NCBI GenBank assembly: GCA_001692895.1
Contig: KV748218.1
Coordinates: 1-64,000, forward strand
Source: Cenococcum geophilum 1.58
Lineage: Eukaryota > Ascomycota > Dothideomycetes > Gloniales > Gloniaceae
DNA: 64,000 nucleotides
Reading direction: 5' to 3'
Every line of letters begins with the position of its first letter. Positions within the stretch are counted from its first letter, which is position 1. Positions 44,692 to 55,854 of the stretch are shown here, piece by piece. The notes below the pieces were generated by a model. The model worked only from the letters and a program-made list of their open reading frames with translations, searched no databases and had not been told where the DNA came from. Both the position numbers and the translations under genes were made by a program.

Positions 44692-46040
44692 TTTGATAGT
44701 AGTGAATAGATCAAGATTTAGGTTTATGATGATGCTTTTGGAGGGATATTGTAGAGTGAATTGCAGATTTGATTGATCGATAGAGCTCAGAATAAGGGCC
44801 CAACGAAGGGTATTTACGTTCCTCCATACGTCCAGCTCAAAGCTCACAAACTTGGTTCGCCAGAGCTACCCCTGCTCCGCATAGCTTGTGTCCTCCAACT
44901 TTTCGAGTGATTGTTGTGCTTTGTTCTGGTCGTGGGGCGGTGACGTCAGGTTTACGGCACCTAGCTGGATAAGCGATGACGCAGGTTGAGGCGGGCATCC
45001 CGGGATTGGCTCATGCTGTGCGATGGAACATGCGTTTGGCTTGTGATACCTGCGTGCTTTCTTGGTTCTGTGATTCCAGGACTTCCCGCAACCTTTTTGG
45101 GCCGGAAAGGTTGCGGGGTAATTTCCATGCTAGGCTGCTTTGGGAAGTCAGGGATTGAGAGGGTCAACCTTTTCAGCTCTTTCGCAGCTTAGGGATTAAA
45201 AGCTTAGAAAATGATTATGGGTGTTCATACTCAGCTGTTTTACTATCTTCATTTCAGTCATGGGCTTAGAACTACCTAGTAGAATCATCATTGTACGGTC
45301 CTTCGACACGAGACGTAATGGTGGTTCTGATACCTCTCTTCCATGTTCTCGATAACACTTGTAGCTTGCAAGGCCAATCGAATAGTACGGAATTAGGACG
45401 ATAGGTTGCGAAGAATGGGAAGCTCCTAGGCTTCCAGAGATTTATTTCTAGTAGTGAGCTAATCCTAACTACAGCTTTCACAATGCCATTGCGACTATGT
45501 ACTCCGGAATGCTCGAATTGTTAGGAGCACCTTCAGGTATGTGATACCAGACAGAACACTGACATAGCCGAAGCCGGAGCTGTTGATTATAACAGGACTC
45601 GCAAAGCACAGTCAAGCTTACTTTGTGGCCGTGATGGTACACAAGTATCGACAGATTTATTATCCCATTTCGCTCCACAGGCCACCAAGTTATTGAGACA
45701 ATGAATAAATCTATAATAATTAACGCAATAACACTTATAACTGTGCAGTTCTGCTTAACATTTTGACGTCGAGGTCGTTCCCTGAAGAACTTAACCAGTG
45801 ATCGTGCGCTAATGTGCGCTAAACCGCATTAGGACCCGCGATCGCCAGGGCTGGGCGCTTCCATGCGGAACAATGGGGGATGTTTATCTCTCCTGTAATT
45901 GGTCGTGCGACTCGTGACTTGGGATATGACCACCATATTTGAAATTCAAAAGCAATTCCCATCGTACGCCAACCCATACATCAAAAGTGTCGCGATGAGC
46001 AGCTCCCTTCGTTCACCCAGCGTGTCAAGCATTCACTTGA
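44692..46040. other. Intergenic stretch with a strong hairpin
   Basis: About 1.3 kb between divergent genes. It holds a 12-bp perfect hairpin at 45085-45117, but no supported gene. Two minus-strand frames (45272-45481 and 45478-45678) adjoin but match nothing I recognise. Confidence 0.45.
45085..45117. repeat. 12-bp perfect stem hairpin
   Basis: CCCGCAACCTTT (45085-45096) pairs exactly with 45106-45117 around a 9-base loop. It is intergenic; the role is unknown. Confidence 0.8.
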
Positions 46041-47382
46041 TGGAGAAGTTTAGGCGGGGCAGTGCATCTGCGAGGCAATGCGGGCAGCGTGGCGAGCAGC
46101 GATGCAGAACAAAGGAAGAGATCGAGTATTGGCAGGGCGGCGGGAAGTCTGCACAGTAAGATCGCCGCGCCATTCAAGTGCGGGAAGAAGAAAGTTGACC
46201 AAAGTGAGGACGGAGAAGAGTCGACGTAGGTTTCTGGGTAATCCCCCATCCTCCAAATGTTAAGGCTGGTTTTGATACAGGCTTCTATTCGACCTATTCT
46301 TTCATTTACCGAACGAATTGCACATACAAATTCTTTGCGAACTGTCCATCTCCGATATCCTGGCATTGCGAATAACATCTCGCTTTTTCAATAATCTCGT
46401 CCTGAGCTGTCAATCGGCTCTCGTGCGATTCTGGGTAAAGTACAGGCTGGGTTCGCTTCATACTTCGCTCTACCCAGCCCCTCCGCCAAACCACGCGAAC
46501 ATCCATTACCTACTAGCAATGCGAAGACGACATATCGCTTCTATCAGACTCACTCGTCAGCTTGCCAATTACGTACTGAAGGACACACTGCGATACACTA
46601 GTGCGAGACAGCGGAAGATGTGGAATAGCGTGTATGACAAAATGATTCCACTTGTTTTTGCCGTCGGATATTTCCTGGACGAACACCGTCGAGTTATCCT
46701 CGAAAGAGATTTAAAAATTGGAAAGAAGGGTGCCGGCTACGACTTCCAGCCAGGCCCTGCAATAACGAAGGAAGAGAAGAAGATCATAGAGAGATACGAC
46801 CCACGGCTGCGTTTACCTTACTTCTACATGTATTCCTTCATTCTCCAGGTTCTTACGCGAAAGCTGCGCCCGCCGACGTACGCTGGATCTGTGGAAAGGT
46901 TTGTCAGGGGATGGAACACCGCGCCCGCTACCTCAGACGAAATTGCGTTTGCGTTAGTACTTGGAGGAGTCGACCAAGTAGCAAAGCTTCTAGCCTGTAA
47001 GAAATACTACGAGAGACGCAGAGTCTTGGACGAATTCATTAAAGGTCTTTCGCCGAAGGATCATGTCTGTTGGAAGGAAAACTGGAAAGTTTTGGATGTT
47101 GAGTCGCCGGCCATTTCCTTGGATAGTGTACCATGGGCTTGCATATGTGTTACGAAACTGGACCTCATCTGGGAACCGGTGATAATGGAGTTGATGTCGC
47201 CGAGGTCAAAAACTTATACGAAAGCGGAGAAGGCGCGATTTACGGAAGTCAAAGCTTCGAGAGGATTTGTTAGTGAACTGATGGGTTACGATATTTTACG
47301 AGGACGTCCAGACAACGGAGGCGATTCGGAAGCTGAAGCGGAAGACGGCGAGGAAATGCAGTCAAGCGACGAGTCTGGCTAA
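46041..47382 (+). CDS. F-box protein with disturbed 5' end
   Basis: The main exon (46281-47382) encodes LPNELHIQILCELSISDILALRITSRFF, a clear F-box at the start, and about 300 further residues with an acidic tail (EAEAEDGEEMQSSDESG). I see no substrate-binding repeats. A 5' exon ending at 46229 (KKKVDQSEDGEEST), spliced to 46281 over a 51-nt intron, is phase-consistent and extends the frame to about 46041. It has no start codon. A plausible start (45994, MSSSLRSPSVSSIHL) lies in another frame, which suggests one lost or extra base near 46070. This is a sequencing error or a young frameshift in a host gene. Confidence 0.65.
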
Positions 47383-49348
47383 GGGCTTTCCTGCGTGAAA
47401 ATGGCTCGAAGGTCTTGGCTTAGTTTCCGGGAGCTTCGGAAGAATATTACGTGAATTTAAGAACTAACGGGTATTGGTGGACTGAACTAGAACCTTTGAT
47501 CAGCTACCTGGCCGGAGGTGCTTCAGTAACAAACTTAGTAGATCTTGGGTACCCCTGAGGCTGTGTCCTAGAGTCCTGCAGTGGTGTTGCAACTAGAAAA
47601 ACGGTGGCCTCAAAGTGGAACAAGGCTTTGAAAAGTAGGCTAAGCCCGTGCGGGTAATTTCTGCGCTATAATCCTGACAAAGGAAAACCACGATCAACAT
47701 AGCCAGTGAAGTCCTTCTGGACCCTGCAGGCGTTTTGGCGACAAGAAGTGGCAACTATGGCGGCCACGGTGGTCATGGCCAGGGTGGAGATGTTGAATCT
47801 GGCTCCAGTTAGTAGCGTAGGCTCCCCAAAAATGGAAATATGTCTTGCGTTTCTTGATTTTTTCAGCTGGCTGACCAACACTGTGGTTGGTCTTGTGAGC
47901 AAGCGGATTGCTCCGTCTGGACTGCCGGTGAGGGAGGGAAATGGGCGTGCATGCAGGCGGAAGCAGTTGAAGCGGTCAATATCAGGGATGTTGCTTGACC
48001 ATCGCGAATAAGAAGTGCGCAGTAGTTTACGCATAGGTGTTTGATTCTCCCGGTATAGCCAAAAGGTAGATTGATGAGGGATGAAGGGAAAAAGTAGTTA
48101 GGGCGGGTGGTGATCTGATTACAGGTAAGGTATTTTGGGAAAAGCACTGCCGAGGCGTCGTCATTGGGGAGCGGAATACTCATGGGGCTCTTTTGGCTGC
48201 ACGTCAAAATGGCCTCGACGCAGGGGAGGTGGGGAGGGAAAGACGTTTGCCAGCGATGGCCTGTGAGCTGGTTGGTGCTTTTGGTTGCTTCTGGTGCTTC
48301 TGGTTCAACGGCGGGCTAGGACGGGCAGGAATCGACGAGAGCGACGGAGCGGGCGACTAGGCCAACCGGACCAACCAGACAGGGCAGGCCGAAATAGAAC
48401 AGGCAGGCGCCTGGATCGGGAAGTGCTCCCCAGCGAGTCATCGTGACAGGGCAATAGCAAAAGGGGGAGGAGTAGCACGGGTAGGTGGAAAACCAGCCGG
48501 CCAGCGATTGTCATGGGCTTGCATGAAGGCATGGAAGGAAAAGGCATGTTTGGAGAGTCAGAGGCGCACGACAAGGCCGCATCGAAGCAGAGGTGCATGG
48601 CGAGGTTTGCGGTTAGTGTGGGTGGTCGCGGCGCAACATCTTTGTAGTATGCGAAGGTGGCCTTGACGGTCGTGTGCCGGTCGTGTGCGTTGGGCTCTCG
48701 CACCGGGGGGCGTGGCAAGGGGACCAATGACGGAGGTTGTAGTGATAAGCAGCGGCTCGTCTATCATGGCGGTGAGCGGTGTGCGACTCGCAGACTGACG
48801 TCCCAGTGCCAAATCCGCCTCTCGCCTCGCCTTCAATCTGTCTATCCCCAGATCCGGCCCGAGGGGCCAGCTTGGGCATGCCCGGCGATAATATACCACC
48901 TCCTCCGTAATTAGTACTGAAGAATCGTGAACTTCTTCCGTCACCTCAAATCCCTCAGGCGTTCCTCTCTTTAATTCGCATCACCACCGCTCGCACATGT
49001 CTCCCTCCTTTATGTCGTCTGCACCACCCATGTAGGCCGTTTGCGACCACGTCGGACATGCCACACTAACAATCCTCAACACCATAAGCCTGAGCCGCCA
49101 CCAGTCCTCTCCCCTTAATTGATCATCCCCCGCCAAACACGCTCGTCGCGACTGCTATCTTACCATCTACCACTCACAGCGACCGCTGTACCACACCATA
49201 ACATTCCTGGCGCGAACTCGTCGCCGCGACTACACCCCTCTGAGCGCGCAGGGGGTTCACGGGCGCTGTCAGCTGAGCCACCAACTCCAACCCTCCACTA
49301 CGACCGAGAAACAATGAAGGTGGCATAAACGATTAGATAGGAGGAATA
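47383..49348. other. Long intergenic region upstream of LST7
   Basis: Nearly 2 kb with no supported gene. The stretch from 48230 to 48930 is GC-rich and contains only short overlapping frames. The part from 49000 to 49348 is pyrimidine-rich and fits a promoter and leader. A 69-codon upstream frame at 49119 ends 20 bp before the LST7 start and could be a regulatory upstream frame. Confidence 0.4.
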
Positions 49349-50804
49349 ATGGATTTTATAGTAAGATCTTCCACGCGACACCAGCCACTAGAGAAGACAA
49401 GCTTCCTACATGCCGTCTTTGGATATACTCCCGCTATATCCGTAGCATGGCGCTCTCACCCTAGAACCTAAGAGCTAACTTAGGCTTGGACAGATCTCTC
49501 TTGCTCACTTCTGCGAGATTCACGGCCCTACCTCTATCCTATGCACCCAGATCAGCCCAAATCCTTGCGTCACCTGTCACCATCCATGCGTAACACCTCC
49601 TTCAGATGAACCACCACGTTCCGCCTTCTCCTGTAATGGACTCTATGACCCTCCATCGGTGAAGCTTTCCGACCGACTACCGCAGCTCTCTTCACCCTTT
49701 GAGACACCACCGACGAGCCCGAGGTCTCCAAGTAGCTCCCATAATCCATACTTCCCAAGCTACTCTAACGACACCGACTTCTGTAGACGGTTCAGCGGAA
49801 GCTTTGATTCAGATAACGATGCTTGTGAGAACTGCTCGTTCCTTGTTCCCAAGAAGGTCAGCGAGCGACTCCCGAACGGAGCACCTGGCAGTCCCTCAAA
49901 GGATGGCAGAGGAAGGAACGGGAGCCCCGTTCTTAGAACGTCCCAAGCTATCGTTGCGCGGGGAAACGCGGTTCAACATGACGAATGTAGCAGTTCGCCA
50001 GATTCTTCTGACGAGGAACAATCCAAGTCTTCTACAGCGACGTCAAAGTCAGTGTCAAGCCTACCAGGCTCGACACCTTTATCGCCTTTGTATATGTCAC
50101 GGAACACACACACGCATACCTTGACCTACCTAACGACACGGCAACCGACATCGCCGTCACAGTTTTCACTATTACGCCGCTCCTGCATCCGTACCTTGTC
50201 TTGCGAAATGCTCCCATGCGGCAAACCCTCCGGGCCGCTCTACTTTGGTGACCCAGTGGCTGGCTACACCATCGCCTACATATTCCGCCTACAAGATCCA
50301 CGTGCTCGTGGTCAAAAGCGCACGTATGCCCTTATTGCCTTAGGTGGGCGCGACAGTTGGCGCGTTAGCAAGGCCATGGTCAAAGTGACCGAAGTCTTCG
50401 AGACTATCGCAAACCAGATTGTGGCTATGGCAGACAATGTACTTGCGCGCGAGTCTGCCTCGTCAATCTGTAACCAAAACACCTCGCTATCCCGGCCTTC
50501 AACCGCCACACCGACCACGCCTCCCCTGAGCACTTCAGCCTCGTCCATGCCAGTATTTGTCTCCCCACAGAAAGAAAAACCCATGTCTTCAACCGCTGGT
50601 TCACCGGTGACACGCAACATCACTCCTGTCTCGTCATTCTTATCTGCTAAGAAAGTCGATCCAGATGGTTACCCGCGCGTCTCCCGTGAAGTCATGCGCG
50701 CCAAGGGATTGGCCGAGATTGTAGGCAAAGAGAACATCTTTGTCGAGCTGCACGTCAGATTCTGCATGCTCCTGTCAACGCTCATCAAGGATCTTGGCAC
50801 ATGA
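49349..50804 (+). CDS. LST7: Folliculin orthologue LST7 (440 aa)
   Basis: With Lst4 forms a GTPase-activating complex for Rag/Gtr2 in amino-acid signalling to TORC1 at the vacuole. A 12-nt first exon (49349-49360, MDFI) is spliced across a 133-nt intron to 49494-50804, giving ISLAHFCEIHGPTSILCTQ, the folliculin N-terminal longin start. The longin domain resumes after a Ser/Pro-rich linker with SCEMLPCGKPSGPLYFGDPVAGYTIAYIFRLQD and ARGQKRTYALIAL. The Cys-rich CENCSFLVP is typical of fungal members. A second Ser/Pro linker and a short C-terminal block (KKVDPDGYPRVSREV) end the protein. There is no DENN C-terminal half, as in yeast Lst7. The tiny first exon means predicted starts would commonly be wrong. 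Confidence 0.85.
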
Positions 50805-52021
50805 ACTCGCCACCACATACCAATACCTGTACTCATTCCATACGTCCGCAACTTGCGTCATTGCACGTTGCATCATGCAAGTCTGCTAGCACCAACCGAT
50901 TGTATTTCGCGTGCAGCCGAATACGGCTACGCTTGAGCGACTATTTCCTGTGTCCATCTCATAGTTCGGAGTTTCCTTAGGTGTATTGTTGGTCTATTGT
51001 AGCGTTCTTAGCGTGTTCATCAGGTATCTAGGGCATTTCATCCAGCATTCATCAACTGAAACGGGGACGCGCCGTCATTTTGGGCGTCGCAGGAGTTTCG
51101 GCGTTGCTGGACATCACTTTTCTTTTCTTCGGGTCACAGCTGCATATTCATCATCTGCATCTGTTCGACCTGCGTTTGTCCAGTTTACTTCACTTCGGTT
51201 CTCGTCTTTGCTTGTGTTTTATTCACCTACTTTTTCTCATATTCTTCATACATTTCTTATCTTTTCGTTTCTCTTGCGTCCGCGCTTTGCGTTCGCTCTC
51301 TGCCTTCAAGCAGATTTCGAGCTCTTATGATACCCGTCTGTCTTCTCTTGTTCGTTTCCTTGGTAGGGATTCGAGGTGTCGGGTTTGGATGGTAGAGTGG
51401 GATGATTGTGAAACACGCATGGATGGTTTTCCATTAGAGGATCGCATTGGCTCTCGGTTGTATTGAACGTTACAGGGCGAGGGTTGTACGGGGTGCTGGC
51501 ATTCTTGGGACGCGATTGTGATGCTCTCATGGGTGCGGACTTAAGAGATGAGGGCATGTCTGTAGATGCCCCGAACTCGTAAATACGAGTAAATGCTCTG
51601 AACAGTCTTCTGCTTCGACTGATATGTGATCGTGATTGCTGTAAGGCTGTGCAAGCCTCAGATAACCGTTTACTTTGTCCAACTCTCTCCTTTTACATAT
51701 CGTCTGTCACCTCAACCAAGACGACCGTTCACGACGCCAGGTATCAAGTCTACCGTATCAGACAATCTTCTATTGAATTTAAGGTCTAGAGGAGGATGTA
51801 GTTCTTTTCACGTGATTTCCAAATTGTATAAGTGTATTCTTGGCATTACAAAATTTGACAGCCGAATTTTCAATACCAATCAGCCTACGCTTGGTACTGC
51901 AGTTGCGGGGCACTTCTACCCTACACTTGTAACGTGTATCATTTTGCCTCACAACGTACACAAATAAACAAGATTATCGTCCTGCCCATGGTCATTCCTT
52001 AAGGTCTCTGCCGTCAAAGCG
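50805..52021. other. Intergenic region before the NACHT gene
   Basis: A 1.2-kb T-rich region. The frames at 50986-51466 are pyrimidine-rich and unsupported. It holds the LST7 3' end and the NACHT gene promoter. Confidence 0.45.
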
Positions 52022-55000
52022 ATGCTTGATCCGCTGACAGCGATCAGTTTGGCCTCCGCCATAGTACAATTCTTTGATTTTAGCACCAAGCTGGTCCATG
52101 ATGCTAAAGAGATCTACGAGTCCACGTCTGGCGCCACTGAGGCCAACAGAAGCCTCGAGGTTGTCGTAGATAATATGAAAAACTTGTATTCGACGCTCAA
52201 GGCCGAAGATCCCTCTCTTCAGAGTGACGCTGAACTTGCTCTTTGTCGCATTGCAAAAGAATGCGATAGTTTATCGACGGAAATCTTTGAAATTCTGCAA
52301 AAAGTTAAGCCTAAGAACTCGAATTCATTCATCTCGAGCTCCTCCACAGCAATAAAGAGCTTATGGTACGCGGGGAAAATTGCAGATCTCAAGGCTACAT
52401 TGGACAGTTATCGAGGCCAGCTTGCATTGCCCCTCAGCGTTGTAACAAGGTTTTATAATCCCCAACTTTACTTGCTGTAGATAATAACTATTATGTAGTT
52501 CCGAAACAAAAGCGAGTTTGGATACGCTTCTACAGTCCGCTAAGGACGATGCTACCAAACTCGAACAACTTCAAAAGCGTCTCGAGCGCCTTCGGCGTGG
52601 AGTTACCGTCCGTTGTTTCAGCCCTCAAGCACAAAAGCAACTACAGGAACTTTTGGGTATCTCTGAACATGCTTGCCAGCTCCTTTCCCAGCAGCGTATA
52701 CTAAAGAGTCTCGCATTTCAAGATATGCACGGAAGGTTCGAGACTGTTCCTGACGCCCATAAAAAGACTTTCAAATGGCTTCTTAACGACACTGCTCCCA
52801 ATCAAGGTGTTGAAGATCATAGTTCAACCCGAAAATTGTTCATAGACTGGCTCTCATCCGGCAAAGGTATCTTCCATATTTCTGGAAAACTTGGATCTGG
52901 GAAATCGACGTTGATGAAATATCTATGTGGCGAACGTCGCACGACAGCTGAACTGCAGAAGTGGGCAGGTATGTCACAATCCAACACCTATCTCACCGGA
53001 CATGAGTGCTCATATAGTCCAACAAGATGACAGGAAACTCATACTTGCAAACTTCTTCTTTTGGAGACCCGGCACGGTATTACAAAAGTCTCTGGCCGGC
53101 CTTTTCCGGTCCCTCCTACATGACATATTAAAAGCATGCCCTGAACTTACACCAAAGGTTTTTCCAGAACTGTGGGATCAAGTAAAGTTGTTGCCCTGGC
53201 AGGTACAAACAGAGCTCACTCTTTCTAAAACGGAAATCCAAACAGCATTTGCCCAGCTTATCAGAAACCGGCAGTTGTATCAGGACCTCTGTTTCTGCTT
53301 CTTCATTGATGGCTTAGATGAGTATGTAGGAACCCACGAGGAAGACCACCTACACATGACCCGACTACTTCGTGATTGGACAAATGCGGCGCCAGAAGGT
53401 GTGAAGATCTGCGTCTCGAGCAGGGAAGACAACGTTTTTCTCAACGCATTCTCGGGTCAGCAGCGAATCCGTCTTCAAGACCTCACAAGAGCCGATATGG
53501 AACGGTACATTCGGGACAACTTGGGAGATATCGACGACGAAAAGACCATGAAAAGTTTAGTGCAAAACATTACCGACAAAGCTAAAGGAATTTTCCTCTG
53601 GGTAGCTTTGGCCGTAAAGTCTATCCGCCAACGCCTTCAGGATGGATATCAGGTCTCTGAAATTGAAAAGGAATTAGACTCGCTCCCTCAGGACTTGGAG
53701 AAACTTTTCGAACATCTGCTGGGGTCGATTGATAAATCCTCGCAGAAAAAAAAGGTTTATCAAACTTTTGCCATGATGCCCAAGCTGAAGCCTTATGGTC
53801 TTGGATTGTCGTCGCTCAATTACTCCTTTCTTGATGACTATGAAAAAGACCCAGAGTTTGCTATGAAACCATCGCTTGCGAACTACAGCATGGACCATGC
53901 TGCTCAAATCGAGAGGCTAGACTTGGCCCGTAGAAAACTCAATGGAGACTGTAAAGGTCTTCTCGAAGCACCAAAAGATGTGATTGCATTCACACATCGC
54001 TCGATTCCCGAATTCCTCTGCCGAGAAGATATTCAAGCTGAAATGAAGTCTCATCTCAAATGCTTCTGCCCTGAAACTGCACTCTCTCAACTACTTCTGG
54101 CAGAGATACGGTTAAAGAGTTTCACAAAGAGTTTCGAAGAGGGCTTCGCAGAAAATCTATTAATTTACGCAGTTCTTGATATGCGACTTCAGGTTAAGGC
54201 CGACCATGAACCTTATTGCTTCCAAGAGTACCTCAATTCTGTAACGCTTGAAGATAAGGCACGAGGCCCAGATGAGTGCAAAGCAAGTAAGTGGGCTATC
54301 GCGATCGAAAGACGCGGTCGAGTGGTCATCGGATCCTTCGAGGGGGGATGTATATTTGAGACGCCTCTTTCTATTTCCGCATACCTTGGAGACCATGAGT
54401 ACGTGGCCTGGAAAACGCGAAGGAGTTTCGACGTCCTAGGCAGTAATTTCGAAATTGGACGCCTTCTGGCTTGGGCTATCTTTGGCGGAGTTCACGATGA
54501 CCGCATAGGGTGCTTCGAGATTCTGAAATCATTCCTAAAGCAACAGCAGGCCCCTAATGCTCATATATTCGATGAATCATTGGATATATTCGGCGGTAGG
54601 GGGGCAGCAACGAGCATCTGGCAATCCTTTATTGGCTGTGCTGTAATGTTGAGGCCTCGAGAGGGTAACCCTAAGACTCGAAAGATATTCGGCGAAACTG
54701 TTAAGATGTTCCTGGAATACGGTGCAGACCCGCATATCTGGGTTTCGGATGACCCTATGGAACTAATAATTGGTAGAGAACGGTGCAGTATTGATCTGCA
54801 GGACTACAACAAACTAGAAATACTTGGTTTGATTGATAGCAAGGGCGGGGAGCTCTCGCTTCGAGATATGATCGAATATTGGCACCTCGACAACACGGCC
54901 ACTCTGCTACAGCTGTTGGATAGGAATGTCAAATACCAAGAACAAGCAAGCCAAGAAGAGAACAAGACACCGGGATTTGCTGGGCTTGAGCCTGAAAATG

Positions 55001-55235
55001 AGAAGCACGCTACCGCATTGCAGATGGAAGAAGATATCGTATCAGAGAGGCTACGTTCTTCTACTTTGCTTGTCTTACAGTCCTGGTTCAAATTCCCGGA
55101 GCATGGTCTTCTTCTAATGATTGCATTGGGTGAGAAACCGCCATGGACGGCGCAGTCAATCATATGCTAACTACTTATATAGGCATCCTATTGGCAGTTT
55201 TCTCGTCTCAACTGTGGACAATATTCATCAGATGA
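52022..55235 (+). CDS. NACHT-domain NLR-like protein (about 1020 aa)
   Basis: Four exons (52022-52449, 52499-52968, 53018-55129 and 55183-55235) are phase-consistent. The N-terminal domain (MLDPLTAISLASAIVQFFDF to about 140) is the helical signalling domain common before fungal NACHT domains. The NACHT P-loop FHISGKLGSGKST is at about 265-278 and Walker B CFFIDGLDEYVG at about 400. Sensor and winged-helix regions follow, including VIAFTHRSIPEFLCREDI. The C-terminal half has no clear repeat array, only one ankyrin-like trace (MFLEYGADPHI). The last intron has a perfect GTGAGA..TGCTAAC..AG pattern and adds a hydrophobic tail (ILLAVFSSQLWTIFI) that could be a membrane segment. Such genes act in allorecognition and response to other organisms. 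The exact role is unknown. Confidence 0.82.
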
Positions 55236-55854
55236 TGGGATCCACAAACGAGAAGACCCAACTCTCTGTCCCCATCGATCTAACGCGGTCTTTCCAAGCA
55301 TTCAACTTGCCTTCTGTTCCGAACAATCGGTCTGAAACTGAATGATGCTGCTGGAAGCTTGGCTTCCTGTTCTGCATCTAGCTGCGCAGCTCGGTCAACG
55401 AGCCAGGTATCTACTTGGACCGGTGCCACGTGGATCTGAGGTCAGATCCAATCCACTTCCTCAATATTGATTTGGCGCCGGGATCGCCGCGGCGCTCCAT
55501 TGCAAACATACTATTTATAGTAAGTCTTAGCATGTATTTAATAGTAATATAGAGTAGCAGAGGAAGTTTAAACTTACTAAAATTGTCGTTAGATTGACTC
55601 CTAACCCCCCTTAGTGCTCGATACTTAGTCTTTTCAATACAAAAATGTTCCTATCAGACAACCTCCGTTTCCTTCTCGAGATGCAGTTACAGCCAAAGAA
55701 TCCACCGCCAGGCCGCCCACGCGCCACACCCATACCCAAGCACCACGACAAAAGCCGCCAACCCATACAACGAAGAGCCACCGACCCACTGAACTCCCTC
55801 ATAAAACTCCCCTCCCCCAGCCCTGCCCTCTAAGCATGCCTCGATGCCGCCAGT
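55236..55854. other. Convergent spacer with small palindrome
   Basis: A 619-bp region between the NACHT gene and the decarboxylase stop. A 20-bp near-palindrome, TGGATCTGAGGTCAGATCCA, lies at 55431-55450, followed by sequence around 55500-55600 that turns abruptly AT-rich. A degraded repeat is possible but not assignable. Confidence 0.4.

Noticed and set aside
45272-45678. Two adjoining minus-strand frames resembling a gene fragment
   Set aside because: No recognisable domain and no convincing junction; could be chance.
48305-48944. Long GC-rich frames upstream of LST7
   Set aside because: Several overlapping frames of equal length on one strand, none with family features.
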